The notes below the pieces were generated by a model that saw only the letters and a program-made list of their open reading frames with translations, had not been told where the DNA came from and ran no database searches. A stretch of DNA of 64,000 nucleotides from Occallatibacter riparius. Lineage in GTDB: Bacteria; Acidobacteriota; Terriglobia; Terriglobales; Acidobacteriaceae. Where the stretch lies: positions 5,208,001 to 5,272,000 of the forward strand of contig NZ_CP093313.1 of assembly GCF_025264625.1 (NCBI RefSeq). The letters run 5' to 3'. This document shows positions 1 to 8,278 of this stretch, piece after piece (positions within the stretch are counted from its first letter, which is position 1; the number at the start of each line of letters is the position of its first letter). A program made the translations under genes and the position numbers.

Positions 1-297
1 CGTTCCGATTGCTGGCGGCACATGGCCGACCGTACCGATGTAGATCTGGTCCGCAATCTGGTTTCGACCATGGTGCAAGCCGAACAGTTTGGCACGAGCA
101 TTGCAAAGACTCTTCGTACACACTCTGACACGATGCGCACGCAGCGCATTCAACAGGTTGAAGAGCAGGCTGCAAAGACGACGATCAAGCTGATCTTCCC
201 GCTTGTTCTGTTCATCTTCCCCTGCATGTTCATCGTGACCATTGGACCGGCCATCATCGTGATTCAGGAACAGTTCAAGAACCTTTTCAATCAATAA
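1..297 (+). CDS. tadC: TadC-like pilus assembly membrane protein, C-terminal part
   Basis: The reading frame is open to the left edge, so only the last 98 codons are present. The visible part matches the end of a type II secretion F domain protein of the TadC kind. An N-terminal stretch (MADRTDVDLVRNLVSTMVQA) is followed by FGTSIAKTLR, a helix up to VEEQAAKTTIKL, and a hydrophobic hairpin (FPLVLFIFPCMFIVTIGPAIIV) near the end. Tad F proteins form the inner-membrane platform that works with the TadA ATPase to assemble Flp pili. It heads the Flp locus seen here (cpaB, cpaC, flp). The remaining tad genes should lie to the left of the window. TadB is the alternative, but the context and the C-terminal pattern favour TadC. 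Confidence 0.85.
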   Translation, partial: RSDCWRHMADRTDVDLVRNLVSTMVQAEQFGTSIAKTLRTHSDTMRTQRIQQVEEQAAKTTIKLIFPLVLFIFPCMFIVTIGPAIIVIQEQFKNLFNQ

Positions 298-316
298 GGA
301 GAAAGGAGAACGACAC

Positions 317-412
317 ATGGATTCACCGACCATCATTCGCATCGTCGCTGGCGTTCTGTTCGTCGTCGTGCTGGGGCTGCTCATTCAGCGCCGCCGCTCT
401 CGCGTTAAGTAA
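317..412 (+). CDS. 31-aa single-pass membrane peptide in the Tad locus
   Basis: A short open frame begins 19 bases after the tadC stop and is preceded by a GGAGA ribosome site at a good distance. The product has a short polar start (MDSPTIIR), one hydrophobic helix (IVAGVLFVVVLGLLI, about residues 9-23) and a basic tail (QRRRSRVK), the topology of a tiny inner-membrane peptide with its tail in the cytoplasm. No family is recognised. Position and ribosome site suggest co-translation with tadC and a role as a small subunit or modulator of the pilus machine. That role is an inference from context. Confidence 0.55.
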   Translation: MDSPTIIRIVAGVLFVVVLGLLIQRRRSRVK

Positions 413-601
413 GTCTCTGGCGTGGCGAGGAAGAAACCTCGCTCCGCGGCAGACTCCAAACCGCGTGATGGGATGACGCACAGGCACTTTGATTCGCATC
501 ATCCCGCACGCCGCACCTGTTCCAATTTCCTGCGCCGCGCGCAGTTGCAGCAAAGACCCCGGGTTCGCCCGTGACCAAAGCTCAAGAAAGGAGGAGGAGA
601 A

Positions 602-1441
602 ATGCAGCGGCAAGACTACTGTGTGTACAACCAGACCAACGAATGCTTCCTCAGCCTCGGAGCGACGCTGGGCGACGGGCCCTTCGCGCGCCTCAAGCAA
701 CGGTTCCACATCGGCCGCCGTCGTGCGGATGAAGGTTCGTGGTTCAAGCCCTACCAGCCCCAGAACGCACTCACGATGTTCAATACGCGCGATCTGCTTT
801 ACCTCGACGCCGCGCAGCGCGTGGTGCACATTGTCGAATCGCATCCTGCTCTTCGAATCATCCCGCAGCACCAGGATGCAGTAAGCCTGCTCGCCCTGCC
901 CATACACACCATTTCGTCTTCGCAGACAAAGGCAGGAAACCAGTTGCTGATCTGCGTTCCCACTGAGATGGAACGCAAGCTGCGCAAGCTTTTCGAGCCG
1001 AAGCGAAGCACGAGCGTGCAGTCGCCGGCCGCAACTCCTTCCATCCACTCGTTCACGAGTCAGCCGGAAGAGCCCGCCGTTCGAGCTGCCGTCGTCGATG
1101 CTACGAGTTCGATCTCCATGCCCGTAGTCACCGTTCCGGCACAGCGTAACCGGCAGGTTGCACTGTCGCCTGCAGTTCCCGTCACCGAAGTCGACGAGCT
1201 CTCGTTGCACGCGATCCGCAATCTAAGCGCGACCGGCCTCTATCTGGTCACCCACGATCGCTGGCCCATTGGCGCGGAAATCAACATGAATCTGCACCCT
1301 GCCGGCGCAGCCTCTAGAAACGCCCTAAGCCCTGTTACCGTACGTATGCGCGTGACGAGCTGGGGCACGGACGGTGTCAGTCTCGAATTCGCAGGAGCCC
1401 CCGCGGAATCAAGCGATCAGACGTCGCCCTACGTGTGCTGA
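602..1441 (+). CDS. DUF192-like domain fused to a PilZ-like domain
   Basis: The start has a strong GGAGGAGGAGA site. Residues about 12-120 resemble the DUF192 fold found intact in the gene at 5640. Both have an EGxW/GLWIVP block, a DLLYLD/DLIYLD block followed by RVV, and a late SSQT/ASQT block. The usual Cys-x-x-x-His-Thr-x-x-Met region is replaced here by PYQPQNALTMF. After a linker rich in Ser, Ala and Pro, residues about 200-265 look like PilZ (VDELSLHAIRNLSATGLYLV, then IGAEINMNL and VRMRVTSWG). PilZ domains often bind cyclic di-GMP, but the classic RxxxR start motif is not clear, so binding is uncertain. A regulatory role for the pilus is inferred from the locus. Confidence 0.6.
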   Translation: MQRQDYCVYNQTNECFLSLGATLGDGPFARLKQRFHIGRRRADEGSWFKPYQPQNALTMFNTRDLLYLDAAQRVVHIVESHPALRIIPQHQDAVSLLALPIHTISSSQTKAGNQLLICVPTEMERKLRKLFEPKRSTSVQSPAATPSIHSFTSQPEEPAVRAAVVDATSSISMPVVTVPAQRNRQVALSPAVPVTEVDELSLHAIRNLSATGLYLVTHDRWPIGAEINMNLHPAGAASRNALSPVTVRMRVTSWGTDGVSLEFAGAPAESSDQTSPYVC

Positions 1442-1483
1442 GCGGAGACGATCATGCCAGCACGCCGCATCGCCTCTGACCCC

Positions 1484-2923
1484 TCAGTCGTTCTCTTCGG
1501 GAATGATGAGCAGGACTTCAACTGCGGTTGGTTTGCCGCGCTGTTGTGCGGGACGAAATTGCCATTGCTGCAGCTCATGCAGCACATAGCTGCCGTGAAC
1601 GTATCCCGCGGGATAGGCGATCGCCAGATTCACAAGCTTGCCTGCCTCATTCAGGACGCCGTGCACCATGAGGGCATCGGCGTTCAGATCCTTCGCGAGC
1701 ATGTTGGGACGGAGAATGTCATAGGGCCACGGCGCTTCGAGATGCGCCACCGTTCCACCCGCCGACGCGTCCGCTTCGCGCAACTGGGCATACTGCAGAA
1801 TCCACGCTTTCGGCGTTCCCACGTGCAGATAAGCCGTGTAAGCAACGCGATCGCTCCACACCTGCAGAGTTTCGGGGTACTGGTCGGAAAGGGAAGAGCC
1901 CACCACGACCACATTGAATCGCCCGTCTTTGGGCAATTCGATGTGCTCTGCGCTTTCGGCGGCCGCGGCCTGGTCCGCCTCACTGATTGCGGCGCTCGCT
2001 CTCGTTCCCTTGGCACTCGAACTGGAGTCCTTGGTGCTACTGCTGGCGCTCTCTGCATGCCCTGGATCACCGATTGCGTTCTGCACGCCCTGCTGGCCAG
2101 CAGCTGCCCCAGCCTTGCTCTGATCGCCCCGGGTCTCGTTCACCGGAGGCAGAGCGACCGTGCCGTTGTTCATGCGGATGTCACTTGCGGAGAGAATCGC
2201 GGCCGGCGCCGGATTACCGCTGGGAGCCGCTGCAGTTGCGGGCGGCGTTTTCGCCTCGCTCGGTCCTTGCGTGGCGATGGGAGAAGTGTTGCCGGCGGGA
2301 GCCGTTTCCATCAACGGTTTGCGATCGGCAGCAACTTCGGGCAGGTCCGCCAACTGCTGCTCCTGGTTTGGAGCATTCAGGGAAGCATGTACCTCAACGG
2401 TCGCGAGCGGCTGCGGGGCCGGGGGCACGACGGTGTCTGCGGGCTTCGCAGCGGGCGTCCACACCAGGACACTCGGCAGAGCAATTTCCACCTTTGCCAA
2501 CTGGTTGCGTTCCTCTGGTTGGACCAGGATCTGCTTACCTCGGCCGCCATCGGGAAGCCGCAGCGCGGGGACGCCGCGCGGACGGGGGGCAGCCTCTGCC
2601 GTCTGTTGGGTACCCTTGGCCGAGACGTCGTGCTTTGCCGCAGGCTTCGCGGGGTTGTTCTTGTTCGGATAGAGAGCGTCGGCGGCGAGCGATTCGGCCG
2701 TCTCGGGGACCTGAATCCGCAGATTGCGGACCTTGTAGTTCTTGCTCAGCGGGTCTCTGACGATGGCCGGCGTGTGGAGAAGAGCCCACATCACCGCCGC
2801 AATGCCGAATCCATGCACTGCGGTGGAGATCGCGAAGGCGGGAAATCCGTAACGCCGCGGCTGCGGCACCTGGAAGAGACCCGTCAACTCGTTATCCGTG
2901 TTCGCCAATCCCAGAGTCCTCAA
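1484..2923 (-). CDS. TonB-like protein with N-terminal membrane anchor
   Basis: The 479-aa product has one hydrophobic segment near residues 28-48 (FPAFAISTAVHGFGIAAVMW), a long linker rich in Pro, Ala and Gln, and a C-terminal domain like TonB (HGVLNEAGKLVNLAIAYPAG, then LHELQQWQFRPAQQRGKPTA and a final VEVLLIIPE). This is the layout of energy-transducer TonB proteins, which link an inner-membrane motor to outer-membrane transporters. Many acidobacterial copies have no ExbBD nearby, as here. The start is TTG, overlapping the stop of a small upstream frame. The gene points against the pilus genes and ends 42 bases from the PilZ gene, so it is an insertion into, not a part of, the pilus transcript. 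Confidence 0.65.
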   Translation of the reverse strand: MRTLGLANTDNELTGLFQVPQPRRYGFPAFAISTAVHGFGIAAVMWALLHTPAIVRDPLSKNYKVRNLRIQVPETAESLAADALYPNKNNPAKPAAKHDVSAKGTQQTAEAAPRPRGVPALRLPDGGRGKQILVQPEERNQLAKVEIALPSVLVWTPAAKPADTVVPPAPQPLATVEVHASLNAPNQEQQLADLPEVAADRKPLMETAPAGNTSPIATQGPSEAKTPPATAAAPSGNPAPAAILSASDIRMNNGTVALPPVNETRGDQSKAGAAAGQQGVQNAIGDPGHAESASSSTKDSSSSAKGTRASAAISEADQAAAAESAEHIELPKDGRFNVVVVGSSLSDQYPETLQVWSDRVAYTAYLHVGTPKAWILQYAQLREADASAGGTVAHLEAPWPYDILRPNMLAKDLNADALMVHGVLNEAGKLVNLAIAYPAGYVHGSYVLHELQQWQFRPAQQRGKPTAVEVLLIIPEEND

Positions 2924-3141
2924 AACGCTTGCATCCGCATCACAACCGGTCTTTCCTGCGAAGCTAAAAACCGTCTGAGGAAGGTCCGTTCATTTAAATC
3001 AGGCGGAAGCTCGATCAACTGGTTGAGCGGGAATGTGACCAGTATATCGGCATCTCGCTCAATTTCCCCTGCGATGACTCTGCCACGGACGTTGGTGCAG
3101 AGTAACTCTTTCGCGTACCAGAGGTACCCAGATAGTGACAT
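2920..3141 (-). CDS. Small hypothetical protein upstream of the TonB-like gene
   Basis: This is a 73-codon frame starting with ATG and ending in TGA that overlaps the TTG start of the TonB-like gene by four bases. Such overlap is typical of translational coupling. The product (start MSLSGYLWYAKELLCTNVRG, with IELPPDLNERTFLRRF later) has no recognised domain and no membrane segment. No good ribosome site is seen before the ATG, and codon use is only moderately GC-biased in third positions. It may simply be the open stretch between two divergent genes. Confidence 0.3.
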   Translation of the reverse strand: MSLSGYLWYAKELLCTNVRGRVIAGEIERDADILVTFPLNQLIELPPDLNERTFLRRFLASQERPVVMRMQAF

Positions 3142-3190
3142 GGAAGCGGATCGTAACCACCGTTACGCTTCCCTGACGGAGCTGTGAAAT

Positions 3191-4045
3191 ATGAACCGTA
3201 AACTCTTGACTGTTTTGCTTCTTGCTTTCGTGCTCGCGGGCGGCTGCTCGTTGATCGTCTACCGCATGGTCGGGCACAAAGTTGCCGCCAGCCACGCATC
3301 GCAGACGACCCGCATTGTCGCCGCCAACGCTGACATCAAGCTGGGCACGATACTGACCGCTGCGAACCTGACTTCAGTCGACATCGCCGGTGCCGTTCCC
3401 AAGGGCGCACTGCTCAAGCCTGAGGATGCTATTGGCCGCGGGGTCATGAGCAATCTCTACCAGGGTGAGCCGATTCTCGACAACCGCTTGGCGCCAAAGG
3501 GATCCGGCGGCGGTCTGGCGGCGAGTATCAAGCAGGGCATGCGCGCCTGTGCCGTCAGGGTCGACGAAGTCGTCGGCGTGGCGGGATTCGTTACCCCTGG
3601 CATGCGCGTGGATGTTCTCGCTTCCGGCGACCCTCCGGGTAACCCCGATCCCAAGTCGGGTACGAAGGTGAAGACCCTGCTCCAGAACATCGAGGTCCTC
3701 TCGGCCGGCACCGACATCCAGAAGGACGCCGAGGGCAAGCCTGTCCAGGTGCGCGTGGTGAACCTGCTGGTTACGCCCGATCAGGCTGAAGTGCTGAGCC
3801 TGGCCGCCTCGCATGCCCAGATCCAACTCGTGCTGCGCAACCCGCTCGATACCCAGACAGCCCCGGTACAGACGACGGCGTTGGGCAACATCTTCGCGGA
3901 TGGCGATCAAATTGCTAAACCAAAGAGTGCGGTTCACGTTGGCGCCAGGGTGAGTAAGCCAGTAGTGCGCAGCGTTTCCGTAGAAGTGATTAACGGCGGC
4001 CAGAGGAGTGAAAAGAAATTCTCGGCGCCTGAGGCTAGCGAATGA
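3191..4045 (+). CDS. cpaB: Flp pilus assembly protein CpaB
   Basis: CpaB (RcpC) proteins sit in the inner membrane with a periplasmic SAF domain and help the Tad secretin. Here a membrane anchor lies at residues 5-24 (LLTVLLLAFVLAGGCSLIVY), followed by a SAF domain from TRIVAANADIKLGTILTAAN through GEPILDNRL. The CpaB core comes next (MRACAVRVDEVVGVAGFVTP, VDVLASG, and VTPDQAEVLSLAASHAQIQL). The 284-aa length fits the family. A GGAG site lies just before the ATG. The stop overlaps the next gene by four bases (ATGA), so cpaB and cpaC are surely co-translated. Confidence 0.92.
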   Translation: MNRKLLTVLLLAFVLAGGCSLIVYRMVGHKVAASHASQTTRIVAANADIKLGTILTAANLTSVDIAGAVPKGALLKPEDAIGRGVMSNLYQGEPILDNRLAPKGSGGGLAASIKQGMRACAVRVDEVVGVAGFVTPGMRVDVLASGDPPGNPDPKSGTKVKTLLQNIEVLSAGTDIQKDAEGKPVQVRVVNLLVTPDQAEVLSLAASHAQIQLVLRNPLDTQTAPVQTTALGNIFADGDQIAKPKSAVHVGARVSKPVVRSVSVEVINGGQRSEKKFSAPEASE

Positions 4046-5628
4046 AAACGCAGACCCATTTATCCGGCAAGCTCGTCGGATTGCTCTTAGTTGCCTTCTC
4101 CGCATCGGTATTCGGCGCGACTCCGAAGTCCGGATCCCAGGGCGCGACCTCGCGCCAGGACGCGACCAACGATCTGGCACTGGTGGTCGGCCGCTCAGTG
4201 CTTCTCGATACGGCGCAACCGGTTCAACGCGTGGCTGTCGGGCTCGGCGACTTCGCTGAAGCCTCTGTCATCACGCCGACCGAGATCATGGTCAACGGCA
4301 AAGCGCCCGGCGAAACCACACTCATCCTCTGGGAGAGCGGCGGCAATCGCGAGTTCTTCAATGTTGTGGTGCGTCCCAGCACCGCCGCTTCGGTGGACAA
4401 ACTGGAGGGTGTGCGCCGCGAGCTTCGCAGTGAGTTGCCAAATCAGAACATCAAGGTCACGCAGGAAGGCAATTCGGTTTTCCTTCGCGGCACCGTTGAC
4501 AATCTGGTCAGCTCCGACCGCGCCGAAAAAATCGCCGCGACCGGCGGCAAGGTAGTCAACCTGCTCAACGTGCAGATCCCTACCTCGCGGCCGCAGATCC
4601 TGCTCAAGTGCAACTTCGCCGCGGTCGATCGCTCCAAAACGAAAGAACTCGGCATTAACATCTTCTCCACGGGCCTGGGCAATGTGATCGGTGCGATCAC
4701 AACCGGTCAATTTTCGCCGCCGGGCGTAAGTTTCAACAATAGCGGCAGCGGCGGCAGCGGCGGCACATCCACCGCCACCATAGGCAACGATCTCAATCTG
4801 TTCGCCTTTTTCCCGGGGCTTGATCTCGGCGCCACCATCAAGGCTCTCGAAGATAAGGGCATCGTCCAGGTGCTCTCCGAGCCGAACGTTCTCGCGGAAG
4901 ATGGCAAGCAGGGTTCGATTCTGGCAGGCGGCCAGTATCCATACCCGGTCGCGCAGAGCTCTGGCACCGGTGGTGGCTCCGCGATCTCCATCACCTTCAA
5001 AGAGTACGGCGTTCGTCTTATCTTCCTGCCGCACATCACCGCGCAGGGGACCATCGATCTGCAGGTGATCTCGGAGGTCAGCTCGCTCGACTTCGCAAAC
5101 GCCGTAACACTGTCTGGCTTCACGGTTCCGGCAATCGCGCAGCGCCGCGTTCAGACGAGCGTCGAACTTGCCAAGGGACAGAGCTTTGCCATCGGCGGCC
5201 TGCTCGACAACCGCACGCAGGAAACGCTGCTGAAGATCCCATTCATCTCCAACATTCCCATCCTCGGCAAGTTCTTCCAGTCCATAAGCAAGACGAAGAC
5301 GAACTCTGAGCTCATCGTGATTGTCACGCCTGAAATCGTGCAGCCCGCGTCCGAGGGCACTATTCCGAATCCAAAGTTCCCCCTGCCCTATCTGGAACCG
5401 AACTCCAATTCGCCGATGCATCATCCTGACGGCACCGGCACGGGCATCGCAACGGCGGCGCCCTCTGCGCAGGTACCGGTGTCTATGCCTGTAGAACAGC
5501 TCATTCAGAGCATGAAGGGCACACCGACGATCTCGGATCCGGGTGGCATCAACGGATCTGGCGGTGGTGAGATGGGAGGCGGCTCCGGAGCGGGATCTAC
5601 TCCGCAGATGGCCCCGCCGCAACAATAG
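4042..5628 (+). CDS. cpaC: Tad/Flp pilus secretin CpaC (RcpA)
   Basis: This is the outer-membrane channel through which the Flp pilus leaves the cell. A signal peptide (to about residue 28, ending VFGA) is followed by the pilus-assembly N-domain (LALVVGRSVLLDTAQPVQRV, VNGKAPGETTLILW), a BON-like segment (about 115-175) and the secretin core from PQILLKCNFAAVDRSKTKEL. The core carries the usual VLSEPNVLAEDGKQGSILAG and FAIGGLLDNRTQETLLKIPF blocks. The last 80 residues are a disordered tail rich in Pro, Gly and Met. At 528 aa it is of normal size. A Gly/Ser/Thr run at about residues 234-245 marks the membrane-loop region. It overlaps cpaB by four bases. Confidence 0.92.
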   Translation: MKTQTHLSGKLVGLLLVAFSASVFGATPKSGSQGATSRQDATNDLALVVGRSVLLDTAQPVQRVAVGLGDFAEASVITPTEIMVNGKAPGETTLILWESGGNREFFNVVVRPSTAASVDKLEGVRRELRSELPNQNIKVTQEGNSVFLRGTVDNLVSSDRAEKIAATGGKVVNLLNVQIPTSRPQILLKCNFAAVDRSKTKELGINIFSTGLGNVIGAITTGQFSPPGVSFNNSGSGGSGGTSTATIGNDLNLFAFFPGLDLGATIKALEDKGIVQVLSEPNVLAEDGKQGSILAGGQYPYPVAQSSGTGGGSAISITFKEYGVRLIFLPHITAQGTIDLQVISEVSSLDFANAVTLSGFTVPAIAQRRVQTSVELAKGQSFAIGGLLDNRTQETLLKIPFISNIPILGKFFQSISKTKTNSELIVIVTPEIVQPASEGTIPNPKFPLPYLEPNSNSPMHHPDGTGTGIATAAPSAQVPVSMPVEQLIQSMKGTPTISDPGGINGSGGGEMGGGSGAGSTPQMAPPQQ

Positions 5629-5639
5629 GGAAGTATTGA

Positions 5640-6065
5640 TTGGCTGACCCGCAACCTAAACCCTCCCTGTGGAGGCGCGTCTTTCCCGCGCAGGAACCTG
5701 GCCCCGCCCGGTTCCTGCGCATTCGCAATATCACCCGTCAAACAGAGATTGGCGCGGGCATCGAGGTAGCCGATACGGCTGCCCGCCGCAACAAAGGCCT
5801 TCTCGGCCGCACCGGCCTTGAACCAGGCGAAGGCCTGTGGATCGTCCCCTGCGAGGCCGTCCACACCTTCGCCATGAAGTTCTCTCTCGACTTGATCTAT
5901 CTCGATCGCAAGCGACGCGTCGTAAAGGTTCGCGGCGACGTGCGTCCCGGCCGCATTTCTGGAGCTTTCCGCTCCCACTCCGTCATCGAGCTGCCCACCG
6001 GCGCCATCGCCGCCAGCCAGACACAGCGCGGCGATATCCTCGAATTCGACTCCCTCGATTCCTGA
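5640..6065 (+). CDS. DUF192 family protein
   Basis: This protein of about 141 aa begins at TTG, 11 bases after the secretin stop, with GGAAG upstream. It contains an intact DUF192 domain (TAARRNKGLLGR, EGLWIVPCEAVHTFAMKFSL, DLIYLDRKRRVV, SVIELPTGAI). Function of the family is not settled. It is often next to Tad pilus genes in acidobacteria and elsewhere, and usually has the Cys, His and Met seen here in PCEAVHTFAM. The domain is echoed in the PilZ fusion at 602, which suggests an old duplication inside the locus. It is likely the last gene of the cpaB-cpaC transcript. Confidence 0.85.
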   Translation: MADPQPKPSLWRRVFPAQEPGPARFLRIRNITRQTEIGAGIEVADTAARRNKGLLGRTGLEPGEGLWIVPCEAVHTFAMKFSLDLIYLDRKRRVVKVRGDVRPGRISGAFRSHSVIELPTGAIAASQTQRGDILEFDSLDS

Positions 6066-6354
6066 GCGTGCCGCTCTCATAAGTCGCAGATCCGAATTTC
6101 CCAGATATCTAAAGCTCGGCTCGCCAGTCCGCTGCCTGTCATCTCTGCCAGGTCGTTAACTTCTCCTAACTCTGGGTAGCTCCGATTCAGGTTCCCAAAT
6201 TGGAACGAAGTGACTGATTGGGAAGGGGATAGCACTAAAGTGTTGTGTACGCGTCGACACTCGCCGCAAACACGTGTATACACCCGGGAACATCTCCGGC
6301 CTCGATATAGGACCCATCGGATCGTAACTTATTGATTTCGCTCTTGATCCCAAG

Positions 6355-6371
6355 TTGGCATACCGATTGCA
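6355..6371 (+). promoter_or_regulatory. Sigma-54 (-24/-12) promoter of the flp pilin gene
   Basis: The sequence TTGGCATACCGATTGCA carries the -24 GG and the -12 GC with exactly ten bases between them, as RpoN promoters require. A start of transcription near 6382 leaves about 45 bases of leader before the pilin ATG, with a GGGGAGA ribosome site. The upstream stretch 6066-6354 has no gene and would hold the activator site. An imperfect repeat TTCCCAAAT / ATTGGGAA (about 6192-6223) is one candidate. Confidence 0.8.
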
Positions 6372-6427
6372 ACCCTATGTGCAACCCCGGCTTCCGCCGG
6401 AATTCCTAAAACCCACGGGGAGAAAAA

Positions 6428-6631
6428 ATGAAGGACACCATGCTCAAGCTGTACATCAAGATGCAGAACCTGAAGAGCTCGCTCATGCAGGAAGAAGGTC
6501 AGGACCTGGTTGAGTACGCGCTCGTTGTCGCCTTGATCGCTCTGGCCGCCACCGCCGGTATGCGAGTTCTTGCCAGCGACATCAACAATGCCTTCTCGGG
6601 CATCGGCAACACCCTCAACACCGATATGTAA
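6428..6631 (+). CDS. flp: Flp/Fap type IVb pilin
   Basis: This is a 67-aa pilin precursor. A leader ending EEG is followed by QDLVEYALVVALIALAAT. With cleavage after Gly, Glu is at +5 and Tyr at +6, the type IVb (Flp) signature cut by a TadV-type prepilin peptidase. The mature protein is a short helix with a small C-terminal tail, polymerised through the CpaC secretin. The gene stands alone behind its own sigma-54 promoter, which would allow the very high expression a structural subunit needs. An imperfect hairpin follows the stop. Confidence 0.95.
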   Translation: MKDTMLKLYIKMQNLKSSLMQEEGQDLVEYALVVALIALAATAGMRVLASDINNAFSGIGNTLNTDM

Positions 6632-6640
6632 TCCGTTCCA

Positions 6641-6657
6641 GGGCCTCAATAAGGCCC
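6641..6657 (+). terminator. Hairpin after flp, possible attenuator or 3' stabiliser
   Basis: GGGCCT and AGGCCC arms around a five-base loop start ten bases after the pilin stop, extendable by two pairs beyond a mismatch. No T tract follows, so it is either a weak terminator or an mRNA-stabilising end. Confidence 0.35.
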
Positions 6658-6901
6658 AGGTCCCCAATGTCCGTGGGGGGGACGACAGCGCGTTACCCCC
6701 AGGCGGCGCTTTGTCGCTCCCCCCACGCAACTCCGGAACATGCGAAGCGGTTGCCGGCCGGGCCTTCCTCCCCCACCAACTTGAGGCCCTTCATCGAGCG
6801 AGTTTTGGCCGCGCCGTTTCGCATCGCTCCGCCAGAGATAACTCACCACGCCGTCGCCGCACGTGATCAATCCACACACCGCATCCGGGGCATTTTTTGA
6901 C

Positions 6902-8278
6902 GTGACGTTCTCAAAGACACTTTCGCGCCGAAAAACAGCTCTCTGCCTTGTGCTCGCCGTCCTCTTTTCCGCGGCATGGGGATACTGGCTCAACCACGGC
7001 AGGCATGGTGGAAACGTCGTAGACTTCAGGGCTGTCTACTACGGCGCCCGCACAGCCATCAATCATCACGATCCATATAGCGTGCAGGAGTTCCTCCAGG
7101 TTTACCGCCAGGAAGGCGGCACCGTTCCCGCCGAGCCGGCGCGCATGCGCGGATTCATGGGGGCTGTCCCCATCTGCGTCAATCTGCCCTCGACTCTTCT
7201 GGTCGTTTCGCCCTTCGCAGCGCTCGGCTGGGCGCCTGCGCTAATCATCTGGATGTCTCTTCTCACCGCCGGCCTCGCCATCGCTGCATGGCTCATCCTG
7301 GATCTCGCTGGAAACCGAGCACCCGCGTTCGCCCTCACCCTGGCGTGCGTCATTCTGGCAAATTGCCAAAACCTCATGCAGATCGGCAATAGCTCCGGCG
7401 TTGCCGTCAGCCTCTGCATCGTCGGCGTATGGTGCTTCTTCAAGCAGCGCTACAAGTGGTTAGGCATCGTTTGCTTCGCCCTCGGACTCGCCCTCAAGCC
7501 CACCGAGGTAGCGCCAATCTGTCTTTTCCTCCTGCTCGCACGCGGCGCATTCCGGCGTCGTGCCTGGCAGGTTTCGGCATTGGCTCTCGTTCTGTTTGCG
7601 ATCGGCACCGTCTGGGTGGCGCAAGTTTCGCCCCATTGGTTCCAGGAATGGCGCATGAACGTTGCGGCCACCTCCGGTCGCGGGGAGCTGAACGACCCCG
7701 GCCCCACTTCGTTCGGCAATGGCGGCGCGGGAATGATCGTCAGCCTGCAGTCTCTCCTCAGCTTCTTCCGCGATGATCCGCACTTCTACAATCCCGCGGC
7801 ACTCCTTCTGGCCGGCGGCCTCCTTCTCGTCTGGTGCATCATCACATTCCGTTCGCACCTCAATGAAGAGGGAAGATGGCTCGCGCTTGCTTCTCTGGCC
7901 CCGTTGAGCCTGCTGCCTGTCTATCACCGGCAGTACGACACCAAGCTGCTTCTGCTCTGCATCCCAGCGTGCGCCGCACTTTGGGCCAGTGGGGTTACAG
8001 CGCGCAAAGCGGCCGCCGCGTTCTGTGCAATCGGCATAGTCCTCACATGCGATATCTCGAGTGCAGCGCTCATCGTAACGAGCAAAGGACTCCACCTCTC
8101 GCAGGACCACCTGGCAGGCAAATTCGCTGCAGCCTTTATGACTCGAAGCCCCGTGTTTGGTTTGCTCCTGGTCAGCGGTTTCTCTCTGGGTGCATATATC
8201 CAGCACGCACGGCTCGCAAGAGCCAAAGCCTTGGAGAGGACAGACCCCGAACTAGAGATGGTGAGTTTGGCATCATGA
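6902..8278 (+). CDS. GT87 (DUF2029) family membrane glycosyltransferase, copy 1
   Basis: This is a multi-spanning protein of the DUF2029/GT87 group, whose studied members are polyprenyl-phosphomannose-dependent mannosyltransferases. Early residues include an aspartate motif (GGNVVDFRAVYYGARTAI), then HHDPY, many hydrophobic helices, and a late PVYHRQYDTKLLLL block. A GTG at 6863 would add 13 residues. The GTG at 6902 was preferred because it aligns with the start of the paralogue at 8275 (VTFSKTLSRRK against MTTFNPISRRN). The stop overlaps that paralogue by four bases (ATGA). Substrate cannot be read from the sequence. Confidence 0.8.
   Translation: MTFSKTLSRRKTALCLVLAVLFSAAWGYWLNHGRHGGNVVDFRAVYYGARTAINHHDPYSVQEFLQVYRQEGGTVPAEPARMRGFMGAVPICVNLPSTLLVVSPFAALGWAPALIIWMSLLTAGLAIAAWLILDLAGNRAPAFALTLACVILANCQNLMQIGNSSGVAVSLCIVGVWCFFKQRYKWLGIVCFALGLALKPTEVAPICLFLLLARGAFRRRAWQVSALALVLFAIGTVWVAQVSPHWFQEWRMNVAATSGRGELNDPGPTSFGNGGAGMIVSLQSLLSFFRDDPHFYNPAALLLAGGLLLVWCIITFRSHLNEEGRWLALASLAPLSLLPVYHRQYDTKLLLLCIPACAALWASGVTARKAAAAFCAIGIVLTCDISSAALIVTSKGLHLSQDHLAGKFAAAFMTRSPVFGLLLVSGFSLGAYIQHARLARAKALERTDPELEMVSLAS

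Noticed and set aside
1454..3187. A 577-codon plus-strand frame opposite the TonB-like gene
   Set aside because: It is full of Arg and Cys with no domain pattern, while the minus strand has a clear TonB-like end and membrane anchor.
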